A stretch of 64,000 nucleotides of DNA from Lachnospiraceae bacterium (GCA_910574885.1 CAJTDD010000010.1:62001-126000), one strand, 5' to 3'. Shown: positions 9,109 to 18,703, numbered from the stretch's first letter. The notes: a model not told the origin generated them from the sequence alone. A program made the numbers and translations.

Positions 9109-10269
9109 CTAACCGTTCCCTTTCAATTGATTGTAAAATATCTGTCCGATATGCATCGGGTTGGATGGATGCCGGATTGCCCTTTCGATTTTCCTGTAAT
9201 CTTCTTCCTCTTTTTCGTACCGTAAGAGGGAATCTAACAGTTCATAGGCAAAATACATTTCGTCGGTTTCTTCTATGGATTCCCGAAGAAGCAGTTCCCT
9301 CATCCCGGATAGGATGCGGCTTTCTAATTCTTCTTCCCTGTGGTCTGACTGTGCACAGGCAGATACCACAGCGTCCGGGACTTTGCATAGGATATGTTTC
9401 AGTTTTTCGCTGGATGTCATGGGGCAATTTGTGGCTGACAGTGAACGGATCTCCATTGATACTTGCCGTAACCTGAAATTTCCCAAGACTTCCCGGTAGC
9501 TTTCCTCCGGAAGCCCCCATCCCTGGAACATACTTTTATACCTAACGTATATTTCATTGAACATATCGTGTTCATAGGGATAATATTTGCCGACCGATGC
9601 GTTCATGGATGGCTGCTGGTAGATTAAGTAATCATAAACAGGCTCTTTCAGTATCAGCGCAGATTTGACGTCTGGCGCTATGCTGATGTTGAACAGCGTA
9701 TCCGCCCCGTACACATCGTTCCTGAACCTGTGCTTTTTCATGATTTCGCTGCGGTACAGATTTGCCTGGTTATGTGCAAGGAGGCTACCGTAAAAATATG
9801 GCCAATATTTCCTTACCTCCCTCTCGTCCGGATAGTAGGCTTCTTCTTTTACGTGGCGGTCTGCCCTGCCTTTGTTGCAAATAAGGAGATCCTGTTTTTC
9901 ATCGCATACATGGGTGAGGACTATTGTCCAGACTATGTCTGGCCTGTATTTCCCTGCGCTGTCAGCCATCCGTTTTAGGCTTCCTTTACGCAGCCTGTCA
10001 TCAGAGTTCAGGATATAGATATATTCTCCTTTTGCCTCTTCGATCCCCCGGTTAAAGCTTGCGTATATCCATTGGTTCTCCTGGTGGATCACCCGGATGC
10101 GGCCGTCGCGTTTTGCCATTTCATCTGCGATTGCAGGCGTCCCGTCGGTGGAGCCGTCGTCGATTATGATCAGCTCAAAATCGGGATAGCCTTGCATTAG
10201 GATGCTTTCTACCGCCATCGGGAAATATGTCTCGTTGTTATATACAGGCATTATGATACTGATTAACAT
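9109..10269 (-). CDS. GT2 glycosyltransferase
   Basis: 386 residues. GT-A motifs: LISIIMPVYNNETYFPMAV, IIIDDGSTDGTPAIAD, SFNRGIEEAKGEYIYILNSDD. It has the WfgS/EpsJ-like organisation common in capsule clusters. The C-terminal 150 residues are helical and charged (EEEDYRKIERAIRHPSNP) and do not contain the Rossmann-like module of the neighbours. GAGGA precedes the ATG. It is followed after 11 bases by the CapE-like dehydratase. Confidence 0.85.
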   Translation of the reverse strand: MLISIIMPVYNNETYFPMAVESILMQGYPDFELIIIDDGSTDGTPAIADEMAKRDGRIRVIHQENQWIYASFNRGIEEAKGEYIYILNSDDRLRKGSLKRMADSAGKYRPDIVWTIVLTHVCDEKQDLLICNKGRADRHVKEEAYYPDEREVRKYWPYFYGSLLAHNQANLYRSEIMKKHRFRNDVYGADTLFNISIAPDVKSALILKEPVYDYLIYQQPSMNASVGKYYPYEHDMFNEIYVRYKSMFQGWGLPEESYREVLGNFRLRQVSMEIRSLSATNCPMTSSEKLKHILCKVPDAVVSACAQSDHREEELESRILSGMRELLLRESIEETDEMYFAYELLDSLLRYEKEEEDYRKIERAIRHPSNPMHIGQIFYNQLKGNG

Positions 10270-10419
10270 TTCTTTTCCTCGTCTCTTTTATTTCCAAAAA
10301 TATTGCGGCAGTTCCATATAAGCCGCTTTAGTCTGCAAACTCATTTTCTTCTCCAATAAGATCCCATTGCCTTTTCCAAAAACCTTCCCCCACCACTCAT
10401 CATTTGGAAAGCATCGCCA

Positions 10420-11874
10420 TTATTCCAAATATGAAAGGAATTTCCCACTGTCCCTGACATTTTTAATTTTCTTTCCCATATTCTGGATATCCCGTCCCAC
10501 ATTCTCCGTTTCCAGCCAGCATGTCATCTCATCCTCGTCTGAAAACACTAGGCCATTTCCATTCTGCTTCACCTGGGCGCAGACATTCCCGCTCTTCGTA
10601 TTCGTGATGATAAAGCATCCTGCCTCATACGCCTCATAATAAGTATAGTTATAGGTTTCGGCACAGAGGGAACCGATGTAGGCAATGTCTATGTCATATG
10701 CTGTCAGTGCTTCCGTCATAGAGGTCATCCCCTGAAAGCCGTAAAGCCCTACGGAAACATAAGTAACATTCTGGATTCTCAGGTGTTCAGGGCAATCTCC
10801 CATACAGTAAAAATCGTACTTTTGATGAAACCGTTCTACCAACCGAACATATGGCTCCCACCCCTTCTGCCAACTAGCAGCCCCGATGTAGGCAATCTTA
10901 ATCCGGCTGTTCACAGATTTCCGGAACTTCTCCGTTTCATATTCCAAATGAGGCAGTTCTATAATCCTGACATTCTGATAAAACTGCCCTGCCTTTTTCT
11001 TCGTATCTGCCGATGGCGCCGCCAGCAGCACCTCATATTTTTCAAACAATGCCCGGTAGAAATCCACTCTTTTTCTGTGCCTGTATTTCTCACTGCATGA
11101 ACTACAGCAAAATTTTCCATTTTCATCAATGCACATTTCTTGGTTCTTGTGCAGAAATCGGTAAAAACAGATACAGGAAAAATCATGAATATAATATAAA
11201 ATACTTTTTTCCACAACAATCGAATCCAGCAATACTTTTGCCATATCATGGCTGTAATACGGGCTGTGAATAATGAATCCCCTGACTTTTGGATACATTT
11301 CCACGAATTCGTAAACCGAAAAAATTCCATAATAGCAGCCGTCTGCACTCAGCGCAAGATAGACGCTGTCCCTCTCTCCCTTCCGATAAAACAGCAGTGG
11401 AATCACCTCGATTGTATGAAAGTTTGCCCGATGAAGCTGCGAGAGCTGCCCTTCTATGAATCTTCTTGAACCGTTTGTCTGCCACATTGCATGGATACCT
11501 CCGTATACGGCAACCAGCCGGTCGGCTTTCATAGGTTTTTGTTCCGTAACGTTCCTTTCTTTTCCGTGCAGAAGTCCCATGGTTACGATGTCAATCAAGG
11601 AAAATTTGCCGTATTGTTTTATCTGATTGGAAATCTCTTCAAAATAATGGTTACAGACAATCACCAACGTATTCTTATCGTCTTCTTCCGCTAATTTCTC
11701 AGGCGGGCAGATTTCTTTTCCATCCAGAAAGCGCCCCCATTTTTGTTCATCGTTGTCTACGAAATAGGCAAACTGACGAGCTAACAGTTCCCCGTATCGC
11801 GTATAAAAAACACCAGTCCCCCAGACAACCGTCTTCGTATATTTCCCCAGGATTTCCCACAGGTACCGCCCCAT
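10420..11874 (-). CDS. Glycosyltransferase (GT4-like) with N-terminal Rossmann-like module
   Basis: 484 residues. Residues about 10-110 are the shared module (TVVWGTGVFYTRYG, FAYFVDNDEQKWG, TLVIVCNHYFEE), here at the N-terminus instead of the C-terminus. The remainder is GT-B-like: VAVYGGIHAMWQTNGSRR, GFIIHSPYYSHDMAK, YYIHDFSCICFYRFL, then IKIAYIGAASWQKGWEPYV and a C-terminal YEAYEAGCFIITNTKSGN. A cysteine cluster (CIDENGKFCCSSC) follows the IHDF motif, and similar Cys-rich inserts occur in some GT4 enzymes. Substrate unknown. Confidence 0.75.
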   Translation of the reverse strand: MGRYLWEILGKYTKTVVWGTGVFYTRYGELLARQFAYFVDNDEQKWGRFLDGKEICPPEKLAEEDDKNTLVIVCNHYFEEISNQIKQYGKFSLIDIVTMGLLHGKERNVTEQKPMKADRLVAVYGGIHAMWQTNGSRRFIEGQLSQLHRANFHTIEVIPLLFYRKGERDSVYLALSADGCYYGIFSVYEFVEMYPKVRGFIIHSPYYSHDMAKVLLDSIVVEKSILYYIHDFSCICFYRFLHKNQEMCIDENGKFCCSSCSEKYRHRKRVDFYRALFEKYEVLLAAPSADTKKKAGQFYQNVRIIELPHLEYETEKFRKSVNSRIKIAYIGAASWQKGWEPYVRLVERFHQKYDFYCMGDCPEHLRIQNVTYVSVGLYGFQGMTSMTEALTAYDIDIAYIGSLCAETYNYTYYEAYEAGCFIITNTKSGNVCAQVKQNGNGLVFSDEDEMTCWLETENVGRDIQNMGKKIKNVRDSGKFLSYLE

Positions 11875-12071
11875 TTTTCAACCACTCCCCCCCTGCTTTA
11901 AATTTTCTATCATTTGCTGCTGATATAATTTACCGGAAATAATGACGGTATCAACAATACCATAATCCAGCCAAATCCCGTCTCTATCACTCTACCTCTA
12001 CATCTGCTGCGTATAGCGCTAAAACACTTATTCTTTCTTTTTTTGTCATTCCGTCAGCTCCCTATCTGAAA
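11875..12071. other. Intergenic gap with no recognised element
   Basis: About 200 bases between two minus-strand glycosyltransferase genes. No repeat copy, no convincing -35/-10 pair and no terminator hairpin was seen. It is one of the longest gaps in the cluster, so a weak internal promoter here cannot be excluded. Confidence 0.4.
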
Positions 12072-13178
12072 TTACCCACAGCCGCACTTTTTTGATTTCT
12101 GCAAGATTTCTTTCATGGTCAATACATTCCCCGTTATCTTCTCTTTGAGCGCTTCATCCTCAAACCCTGTCGCACATATGATGCAGTCTACCGGGATATC
12201 CTCCCTTACGTTCTCATATATTGGAAAGGCAGCTTGCTTATTAAGGGCGTTCTTATCTATCCCGTACTTAATGCAGACCTTTTGATTGTCAAGCATCCGG
12301 CAAAGTTTCTTTCCGTATACGCCGACTCCATATACCGCAACTGTCTGAATTGAATTTGTGTATAGATAAGCATTGATATCCTGTTTTCTTGCAAAATTGA
12401 GGAGATAATCCAATTCTATGTATTTATCATATTTTGCAACTCTCTTTTCTATCGTATCGGTAAATCTTCTGTTATCATCTTCATCAAAAATATTTAATCC
12501 GATCACCTTGTCTCTAAACTCAATTCCCGAGTTCTTCATGGATATCCAATCGAAGGATGCATTTTCTCCTGCCTCTTCATGGACATACAAATATTCGCTG
12601 TTATATTGAATCGCAGCTTGTTCATGCAGCATACATATCCAAAATAAATGGTCGTCCCAGCCGTTATGCGCCATTGGATTCTCTGTCCAGCCTTTCGGTA
12701 CTGCTTCCTTCCTAACCAACATCTGACCAAGGGATATCAAAGGGTATCCAATCGCAAGATATTCTTCTAAATGAAACCTACAGTTTTCCATCTTGCCAGG
12801 ATAATAGATGGACTCTCCCTGTCTGCGGAAACCGTTGCAGAATACGGCGTCATATTCTCCAACCTTCTTTAACTGGCTTGCAAAATAAGAATCTGATATC
12901 GTGTCGTCCTGGTCCAGGAATAAGAGATATTGTCCCTTTGCTTTCTTAAAACCATCAATTTTTGTCTGGTGTATTCCTTTGTTCTGTTTATGGTTTATAA
13001 ATTGTATGTTTACCTGGCTGATATAACAATCTTCTTCAAAGAAATCCCGGGGATCATCGTTTACAAAGATAATCTCTGTTTCCCATCCCTCTGTTATCAC
13101 ATTGGCTTCTACTCTGCGAATGATCCTGCTTATGTATTTTTCACCCTTATATAACGGGATAATCACACTTATGAACAT
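12072..13178 (-). CDS. GT2 glycosyltransferase with C-terminal Rossmann-like module
   Basis: 368 residues. N-terminal GT-A domain: FISVIIPLYKGEKYISRII, EIIFVNDDPRDFFEEDC and LLFLDQDDTISDSYF. From about residue 280 comes the shared module (VAVYGVGVYGKKLCRML, CIKYGIDKNALN, DCIICATGFEDEAL). The protein ends KKCGCG. AGGTG lies 6 bases before the ATG. It is about 30 bases downstream of another GT2 gene of the same design. Confidence 0.82.
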   Translation of the reverse strand: MFISVIIPLYKGEKYISRIIRRVEANVITEGWETEIIFVNDDPRDFFEEDCYISQVNIQFINHKQNKGIHQTKIDGFKKAKGQYLLFLDQDDTISDSYFASQLKKVGEYDAVFCNGFRRQGESIYYPGKMENCRFHLEEYLAIGYPLISLGQMLVRKEAVPKGWTENPMAHNGWDDHLFWICMLHEQAAIQYNSEYLYVHEEAGENASFDWISMKNSGIEFRDKVIGLNIFDEDDNRRFTDTIEKRVAKYDKYIELDYLLNFARKQDINAYLYTNSIQTVAVYGVGVYGKKLCRMLDNQKVCIKYGIDKNALNKQAAFPIYENVREDIPVDCIICATGFEDEALKEKITGNVLTMKEILQKSKKCGCG

Positions 13179-13211
13179 AACGACACCTCATCACTCGATT
13201 AAAACTTTATT

Positions 13212-14384
13212 TTATTCCTGTTTTCTCATATTCCAGTTTGGAATTACCCGGCATATTTTCTGTCTGTCGATTCCAATTTCTAGCAGCATGTCCTCAATCT
13301 CGTCTGCCACAGCCGCGTTTATAACTGCTAAGATAAGTCTGTCAAATTGGTACTCTGGAATTTTTTCAGGCGGAATGACACCGTCTGTTTCTGCTTTATC
13401 TGACCATGCCAGGATTTCACAATATTGTTTGGACATGAACAGTTCTTTCACTGCTTTCCCAAACCTCCCTGCCCCGTATAAGATAACCTTGTCATGCCGC
13501 TTAACATCCTGGAATGGGAAAAGGATACCGTTTTCCAGCCGAACTATGGATTCAGGGGCGGACATGCTTGTGAAAAAGGCCGCTATCTGGGATAATTGTT
13601 CTCTAATATTTTGTATTCTTTCTTCATTTTTGGAAATACACCTGCAGAATATTTCCTGCATGATTTCCAGACTTTTCTTATGTGCCGCAGACGCCCCCAT
13701 GATAGAGTCGTCCCGCATCACATAGTGATAAAAGCATCTTCCGGATACGGCTATTTTTTTTGATTCAAAAAGATAGGGGTATACCACGTCCGCATCTTCC
13801 CCGACTTTGGCGTCTGTAGGTACTGCCATTTGGTATTTTACTAATACTTCCCTTCTAAATATCTTATTGGTAATATGCATGTTAATTTTTGATTCAAAAA
13901 AGTGGCTTGTATGAATGACATGATGTAATAACTCGTGCAGCTTTTCTCCTTCATAGACGCCTGCTTCTATTTTCTCGTTTTCCACCACAGTATGATTGGC
14001 ATAATCGCGGATTAATCCGCTGGTCACTAAATCTGGGTTATGGGAAACGGCTATTTCCATAAGGGATTCATACATTTCCTTTCCGATCCAGTCGTCGCTG
14101 TCAACATATGCTATATAATCCCCGGAAGCAGCCCTTAAACCTGCCTGCCGGGCGCTTACCAGGCCGCCATTGTGTTTATGTAATACGGTTATTCTGGAAT
14201 CTTTTTTCGTCCAGCCGTCACAAATTTCTCCACAATGGTCTGTAGAGCCGTCATCTACTAGGATGATTTCTATATTTTTGTATGTTTGGCTAACTACGCT
14301 TTCTATGCATTTGTCAAGATAATATTCCACGTTATAGATAGGGAGTATGACTGTCAGCAAAGGGCCTTCTATTTTATCTATCAT
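13212..14384 (-). CDS. GT2 glycosyltransferase with C-terminal Rossmann-like module
   Basis: About 390 residues from the preferred ATG at 14384, which has AAGGA 8 bases upstream; a TTG 18 bases earlier is also in frame. GT-A motifs: LLTVILPIYNVEYYLDKC, IILVDDGSTDHCGEIC, YIAYVDSDDWIGKEMYE. From about residue 300 comes the module VILYGAGRFGKAVKEL, EILAWSDKAETDG, DRLILAVINAA. A copy of the palindromic repeat lies directly upstream. Confidence 0.85.
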   Translation of the reverse strand: MIDKIEGPLLTVILPIYNVEYYLDKCIESVVSQTYKNIEIILVDDGSTDHCGEICDGWTKKDSRITVLHKHNGGLVSARQAGLRAASGDYIAYVDSDDWIGKEMYESLMEIAVSHNPDLVTSGLIRDYANHTVVENEKIEAGVYEGEKLHELLHHVIHTSHFFESKINMHITNKIFRREVLVKYQMAVPTDAKVGEDADVVYPYLFESKKIAVSGRCFYHYVMRDDSIMGASAAHKKSLEIMQEIFCRCISKNEERIQNIREQLSQIAAFFTSMSAPESIVRLENGILFPFQDVKRHDKVILYGAGRFGKAVKELFMSKQYCEILAWSDKAETDGVIPPEKIPEYQFDRLILAVINAAVADEIEDMLLEIGIDRQKICRVIPNWNMRKQE

Positions 14385-14420
14385 TCTTCTGTCCTTTTCC
14401 AAACTGCATTATTTTCAAAA

Positions 14421-14486
14421 GTATACCCAAGGGCACACCGTAATACATGCCCTGCGGGCGGGTGGACTTCGTCCAATAAGGTATAT
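14421..14486 (+). repeat. Interspersed palindromic repeat, full copy A
   Basis: Begins GTATACCCAAGGGCACACCG and ends AAGGTATAT, so the ends are near-inverted (GTATACC / GGTATAC in the consensus). It contains two inner hairpins, GCCC-TGC-GGGC and GGAC-TTC-GTCC. It lies between the stop of the 14491 gene and the start of the 13212 gene. The consensus unit recurs at least seven more times in the window. Confidence 0.8.
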
Positions 14487-14490
14487 CCTT

Positions 14491-15747
14491 TCATATCAGG
14501 TTCTTGCAAAATGGCAAATTATTTAAAGTTTCCAACACTTCTTCTCTGCCATCTATCAGACACGGCCAGATATACATATTATCAAAAAATTTCATTTCCT
14601 CTATTGAATGGATTGGATACCCAAGTAATGTCTCCATTCCATCTTTTTTCTTTGTAACAATGAACCCATCTATATTGATACCCCAACGCATTAACACAAC
14701 AACTGCTTTCACTGCTTCGGCTCCCGCCCCATAAATGTATAGTTTATACCCGTTATGAAATAATTCATTTATCTTGTTTTTTACAGTATATTCATAATAA
14801 TCAATACTCCAAATAATATACTCGTCATGAAACTCTTCTAATATATGGGCAATAGAATGACCCGAAGCACTTCTTAATTCCTCCAAACCGTCTTCAAACT
14901 GTTCAACTGTATATCCACACCCAAAATTAACTCCAAAAAATCTTCTTACAGCCTGCATATATTTTGTATGCAAATGGTCAGAAAACCTATTTTTTGAGTA
15001 ATCGTCAAACTTTGTAAAATAACTTACTATATCTTCAATATATTTGGATGCAAGCGTCTTATCCTTACGATATTTTTCATTCCAGGAACCGCTGGCAAAT
15101 TCTCGATATACACTCCACGCTCCATTAATAAAATACAAATCCCCTTTACATGCCATATATGTGCGTAATCCTTCATCGACCGTAGCCGCCTTTAGTTCTG
15201 GTTGTTCCTTTATATAATCGGTCCGTCCAAAAAAGGATGCAGTTGGATACCAGCCTTTTGTGGTACATATAATATCTTTATCCTCTATATAACCAGATGG
15301 ATGATTAAATACATTGAGCTGCAAATAATCTGTTTCTTCTCGATATACCAGTGCATTATGATAACACAAGGAAATATTCGGATTCGCCTCCATAAGTTCA
15401 TATTGTTTTTGTAATTTTCGACCATAAATCCAAAAATCGTCGCCTTCACACAAAGCTATATATTTCCCTTTTGCTAATGGATAAAGAAATGTCCGATAAA
15501 TTTCAATTCCTTGAGAATATTGATTTTCCTCTTGAAGAATCAATGTTATTTTATCCGGATATTTATTCTTATATTCCTTTAATATCTTTCTTGTACCATC
15601 TGTAGACGCATCATCATGAATTAAGATTTCGTATTCAAAATCTCCTTTTTGCATCATAAAACCCTCTAATGTTTTCCTGACATATTTCTCATGATTATAG
15701 GTTTTACAAAGTATTGATATATCCACCACTTTTTCTTTCTCAAACAA
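14491..15747 (-). CDS. GT2 glycosyltransferase with C-terminal Rossmann-like module
   Basis: 418 residues. GT-A motifs: ISILCKTYNHEKYVRKTL, ILIHDDASTDGTRKIL, YIALCEGDDFWIYGRK. From about residue 335 comes the module KLYIYGAGAEAVKAVVVL, NIDGFIVTKKKDG and LLGYPIHSIEEM. The start is TTG with GGGAG 8 bases upstream; no better in-frame ATG is present. The DNA here is more AT-rich than in neighbouring genes (see also 15772-19548), which may mark a segment of different origin. Confidence 0.82.
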   Translation of the reverse strand: MFEKEKVVDISILCKTYNHEKYVRKTLEGFMMQKGDFEYEILIHDDASTDGTRKILKEYKNKYPDKITLILQEENQYSQGIEIYRTFLYPLAKGKYIALCEGDDFWIYGRKLQKQYELMEANPNISLCYHNALVYREETDYLQLNVFNHPSGYIEDKDIICTTKGWYPTASFFGRTDYIKEQPELKAATVDEGLRTYMACKGDLYFINGAWSVYREFASGSWNEKYRKDKTLASKYIEDIVSYFTKFDDYSKNRFSDHLHTKYMQAVRRFFGVNFGCGYTVEQFEDGLEELRSASGHSIAHILEEFHDEYIIWSIDYYEYTVKNKINELFHNGYKLYIYGAGAEAVKAVVVLMRWGINIDGFIVTKKKDGMETLLGYPIHSIEEMKFFDNMYIWPCLIDGREEVLETLNNLPFCKNLI

Positions 15748-15771
15748 TATCTACACTCCCATATATACGCT

Positions 15772-17262
15772 TCACAGCTTATTAATATATTTCAATCTAT
15801 CTGCAATTTCAGAATCATTTATAATATCCCAAACAGGTATTATCTCCCCTCGTATTCCATTCTCCTCTAACTTTTTATATATTTCTGATACACCATTAAT
15901 CGGCGTAACTATAACTGAAATCTTTTTAGTTTCTAATTCTTTTACTTCCTTTATGTTATATACAGGAATCCCTTCAAAATTCCCACTTTCTTTATAACTG
16001 TCTATAATACATAGCGGTAAGATATTCCGTGCTCTCATCTCTTTCACAAGCGCATAGGTCAAATTTCCCATTCCATATATTACAGGATTACATTTTCTTG
16101 AAATTGTCGAAATTACTTTATCTGATTCATCCAAGATTTTAGTTAATATTTTCCACTTAAAGTCTGCCAATTCAAACGAGGTAACTCTCGGTCTGACAGC
16201 ATATAGTACTGTTTCATATTCTGCCAAATCATAATGCCGCAAATATAATTCATATTCCGGATCTAATTCCAGAATATATCTGGGTATTTCTATAATATCT
16301 TCATTTTTGTGGTAAACACAAATTGCTAAATCCGGCTTATCCTTTAAAATGGTATTTCGTGCGCCTTTTAGCGCCTCTAATTCTGCCCCTTCTATGTCCA
16401 TTTTAATAAAGGATACTTTGCCCTCCCCCCGTCCATCAAAAAAATTATCAATGGATGTAGCTTCAATTGTTGTCTTTCCATATTCAGAAAGATGCGACGA
16501 AGTTCCTTCTCCTCCCGAAAAACTTAATTTTTCATCTCTGCTCCATAATCCTTTATTTATAAACTCTACCCTATTGTCATCATCTAAATACACTTTTTTA
16601 GCATCTATACATTTTTTATAATTTAATGTATCCGGCTCAAAAGCATATACTTTTTTAAATTCCGAATAAATATTCATGAAATGACAAGTATTTTTCAAAT
16701 CAAAACATCCTCCGTCAACAAATACTTCGCCGCCTGATGGACGCCTGATTATATTCATATCAAAATATTGTACTCCATAAATTTTTTCTTTAGATGGATA
16801 ACTAAAAATACGCTCTTCTTCTATTCCTAATCCAATCAACTGCTCTTTCATTTCTTCACTAGCTTTCTCACCTAGTAAAATAAATAATGCAGTTGGTTCC
16901 TGACTACAGGCATCCTCAACAGACAACACTGGAATTCCTTCAATAATCGTTCCTTGCAATTCTTTTTTATTGTCGCAATAGGCAATTAGCGTCCCAACCG
17001 TATATCCTTCAATAAAAGGTTTATATATTTTACCTCTAAAACCAGCTCCAAAAATAATAACTGGCTGTTCTTTAGAATAACGATTCCGCTCTTTCAAAAG
17101 TGTATAAAGACTATGCTCTCCATCATCAGGTTTTCGGATAGCTATTGAATACATGCTTTCTTTGTCTTGGTTAGAAAGGCTATATTGCAGCCTTTTCAAA
17201 AAAATAAATCTTGATTCTTCATCTTGCAGTTGTTTGTAAATTTTTTCAAATTCTGACCACAT
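15772..17262 (-). CDS. FkbM family methyltransferase with Rossmann-like modules at both ends
   Basis: About 496 residues from the ATG at 17262 (AGGGTG 10 bases upstream); a GTG at 17274 is also in frame. An N-terminal module (VIIFGAGFRGKIYKPFI, LIAYCDNKKELQG, ALFILLGEKASEE) covers about residues 65-160. The central FkbM domain has GGEVFVDGGCFDLKNT, VYAFEPDTLNYKKC, FIKMDIEGAELEALKGA and DLAICVYHKNED. A second module (PVIYGMGNLTYALVKEM, EGIPVYNIKEVKEL) ends the protein. The last 134 residues align without gaps to the end of the upstream radical SAM protein. FkbM enzymes O-methylate sugars or polyketides, so a glycan O-methyl group is the likely product. Confidence 0.85.
   Translation of the reverse strand: MWSEFEKIYKQLQDEESRFIFLKRLQYSLSNQDKESMYSIAIRKPDDGEHSLYTLLKERNRYSKEQPVIIFGAGFRGKIYKPFIEGYTVGTLIAYCDNKKELQGTIIEGIPVLSVEDACSQEPTALFILLGEKASEEMKEQLIGLGIEEERIFSYPSKEKIYGVQYFDMNIIRRPSGGEVFVDGGCFDLKNTCHFMNIYSEFKKVYAFEPDTLNYKKCIDAKKVYLDDDNRVEFINKGLWSRDEKLSFSGGEGTSSHLSEYGKTTIEATSIDNFFDGRGEGKVSFIKMDIEGAELEALKGARNTILKDKPDLAICVYHKNEDIIEIPRYILELDPEYELYLRHYDLAEYETVLYAVRPRVTSFELADFKWKILTKILDESDKVISTISRKCNPVIYGMGNLTYALVKEMRARNILPLCIIDSYKESGNFEGIPVYNIKEVKELETKKISVIVTPINGVSEIYKKLEENGIRGEIIPVWDIINDSEIADRLKYINKL
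15775..16176 (-). repeat. Duplicated C-terminal module, copy 1 (FkbM gene)
   Basis: Encodes the last 134 residues of the FkbM protein. By hand alignment it is ungapped against the last 134 residues encoded at 17279-17680, with 91 identical residues, and it is visibly similar at the DNA level. It indicates a fairly recent tandem duplication or conversion of a single module between two neighbouring genes. Confidence 0.8.
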
Positions 17263-17275
17263 AAAAATAATCACC

Positions 17276-18703
17276 CTATAATCTATTTATATACTTTAAT
17301 CTATCTGAAATCTCAACATCATCTATAATATCCCAAATTGGTATCACCTTTCCCTGTATACAATATTCATTTAAGTTTTTATATACATCAGAAATTCCCG
17401 TTAGCGACATAACTATGATAGAAATTTCATTATTTACTAAACCTTTTACTTCCTTTATGTTATATACAGGAACTCCCTCGAAACATCCGCTTTCCTTATA
17501 ACTATCTATAATACATAACAGCGGAATATTTCGTGCATTCATCTCTTTCACAAGAATATGAGTTATATTTCCCATCCCATATATCACAAGATTATTTATC
17601 TCTGATATTGAAGACATCACCTTATCTGATTCTTCCAAAATCTTAGTTAAAATCCTCCATTTCATATCCGACAGCTCAAAGGGAACACTTTTTCTCGTAT
17701 ATGCATCATTTCCTCCACTATGATCATGTACTTTAGGATGCGCAAGATATGGATGTGCCATAGTCTCTTTATATTCAGAATACCAGGGATGTTTTGGATT
17801 TCTTATATTTGTAAAGAATTCCTCCATTTCATCTTGTGCCCCCCAATTATCATATGGTCGAAGCCGCACATAATCTGCACCAAACTCTTCTATGCATCTA
17901 CGAGCAAATTCTGGAAGAGTTCTAAAATTATCCGCCATAACGACAGTTGCAATTTCCAGCATATTTATGATTCCCTTTTCCCGAAGCCCTTTTACAAACC
18001 TTAAATTGTCCTCAATCCTCCTTATGGGATATTGTACACCGGAAAGGCGCTGATACGTCAGTTCATCGAAACTCATAACGGTAATCGCTACCTCTAAATT
18101 ATATTGACCAAGATTCTCTATCTGTTCCCAATGTTTCTTATCAAATAGCGAACCATTCGTCTCCAAACGAACGGAACATTCTTCAGGCGGCGCTAAAGGT
18201 TTCCATTCCGATAATAATCGAAGTATTCTTTTGCTTGTAAATAATTCCCCCAGCCCATTTGCACCAATTCTTTTTGCATATGGCAATGCCTGCCGTATTC
18301 TTGATTCTATAATGTCATAATTATGTTCTAACTCCTCTTTCGTCCTTCCCTCCAAATAATTATGAACAGTACAACTCATACAACGATAATTACAGTCATT
18401 TTCAAAAGCTAGATACAATTCTTCCGGATATTCTGGTATTTCGCCTAACTCTGTTTGAATATTACATATTTCACCTGTCATTAAATACGGACACCCATCA
18501 ACTACACATTTAGAATAATCTTGCTCCATCAAACGCTTTCTCATTTTTTTTGCAGCTTCTCCATGGTAAAGTTCAGGAATCGTATAATCTATAAGACTTC
18601 CTATGACTCCATCACTGGTCCAACTGCACTCCCTTACATCCCCATCCCCGTTATAAACCTGCAGCCAGTTTCTTCCTCTCTTACATAATCTGCCCATACA
18701 CAT
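17276..18703 (-). CDS. Radical SAM protein with C-terminal Rossmann-like module
   Basis: About 475 residues. A C-x3-C-x2-C cluster-binding motif (DCNYRCMSC) lies near residue 120, followed by GANGLGELFTSKRIL, VRLETNGSLFD and ITVMSFDELTYQRL, as in SPASM-type radical SAM enzymes. The N-terminal CSWTSDGVIGSL and CVVDGCPYL provide additional cysteines. The last 134 residues are the shared Rossmann-like module (VIYGMGNITHILVKEM). ATG at 18703 is preferred because AGAGAGGA lies just upstream; a TTG at 18721 overlapping the LicD stop is in frame. Role unknown; radical modification of a sugar or glycan-linked group is plausible. Confidence 0.82.
   Translation of the reverse strand: MCMGRLCKRGRNWLQVYNGDGDVRECSWTSDGVIGSLIDYTIPELYHGEAAKKMRKRLMEQDYSKCVVDGCPYLMTGEICNIQTELGEIPEYPEELYLAFENDCNYRCMSCTVHNYLEGRTKEELEHNYDIIESRIRQALPYAKRIGANGLGELFTSKRILRLLSEWKPLAPPEECSVRLETNGSLFDKKHWEQIENLGQYNLEVAITVMSFDELTYQRLSGVQYPIRRIEDNLRFVKGLREKGIINMLEIATVVMADNFRTLPEFARRCIEEFGADYVRLRPYDNWGAQDEMEEFFTNIRNPKHPWYSEYKETMAHPYLAHPKVHDHSGGNDAYTRKSVPFELSDMKWRILTKILEESDKVMSSISEINNLVIYGMGNITHILVKEMNARNIPLLCIIDSYKESGCFEGVPVYNIKEVKGLVNNEISIIVMSLTGISDVYKNLNEYCIQGKVIPIWDIIDDVEISDRLKYINRL
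17279..17680 (-). repeat. Duplicated C-terminal module, copy 2 (radical SAM gene)
   Basis: Partner of 15775-16176. It covers the region beginning FELSDMKWRILTKIL and ending in RLKYINRL. Confidence 0.8.
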
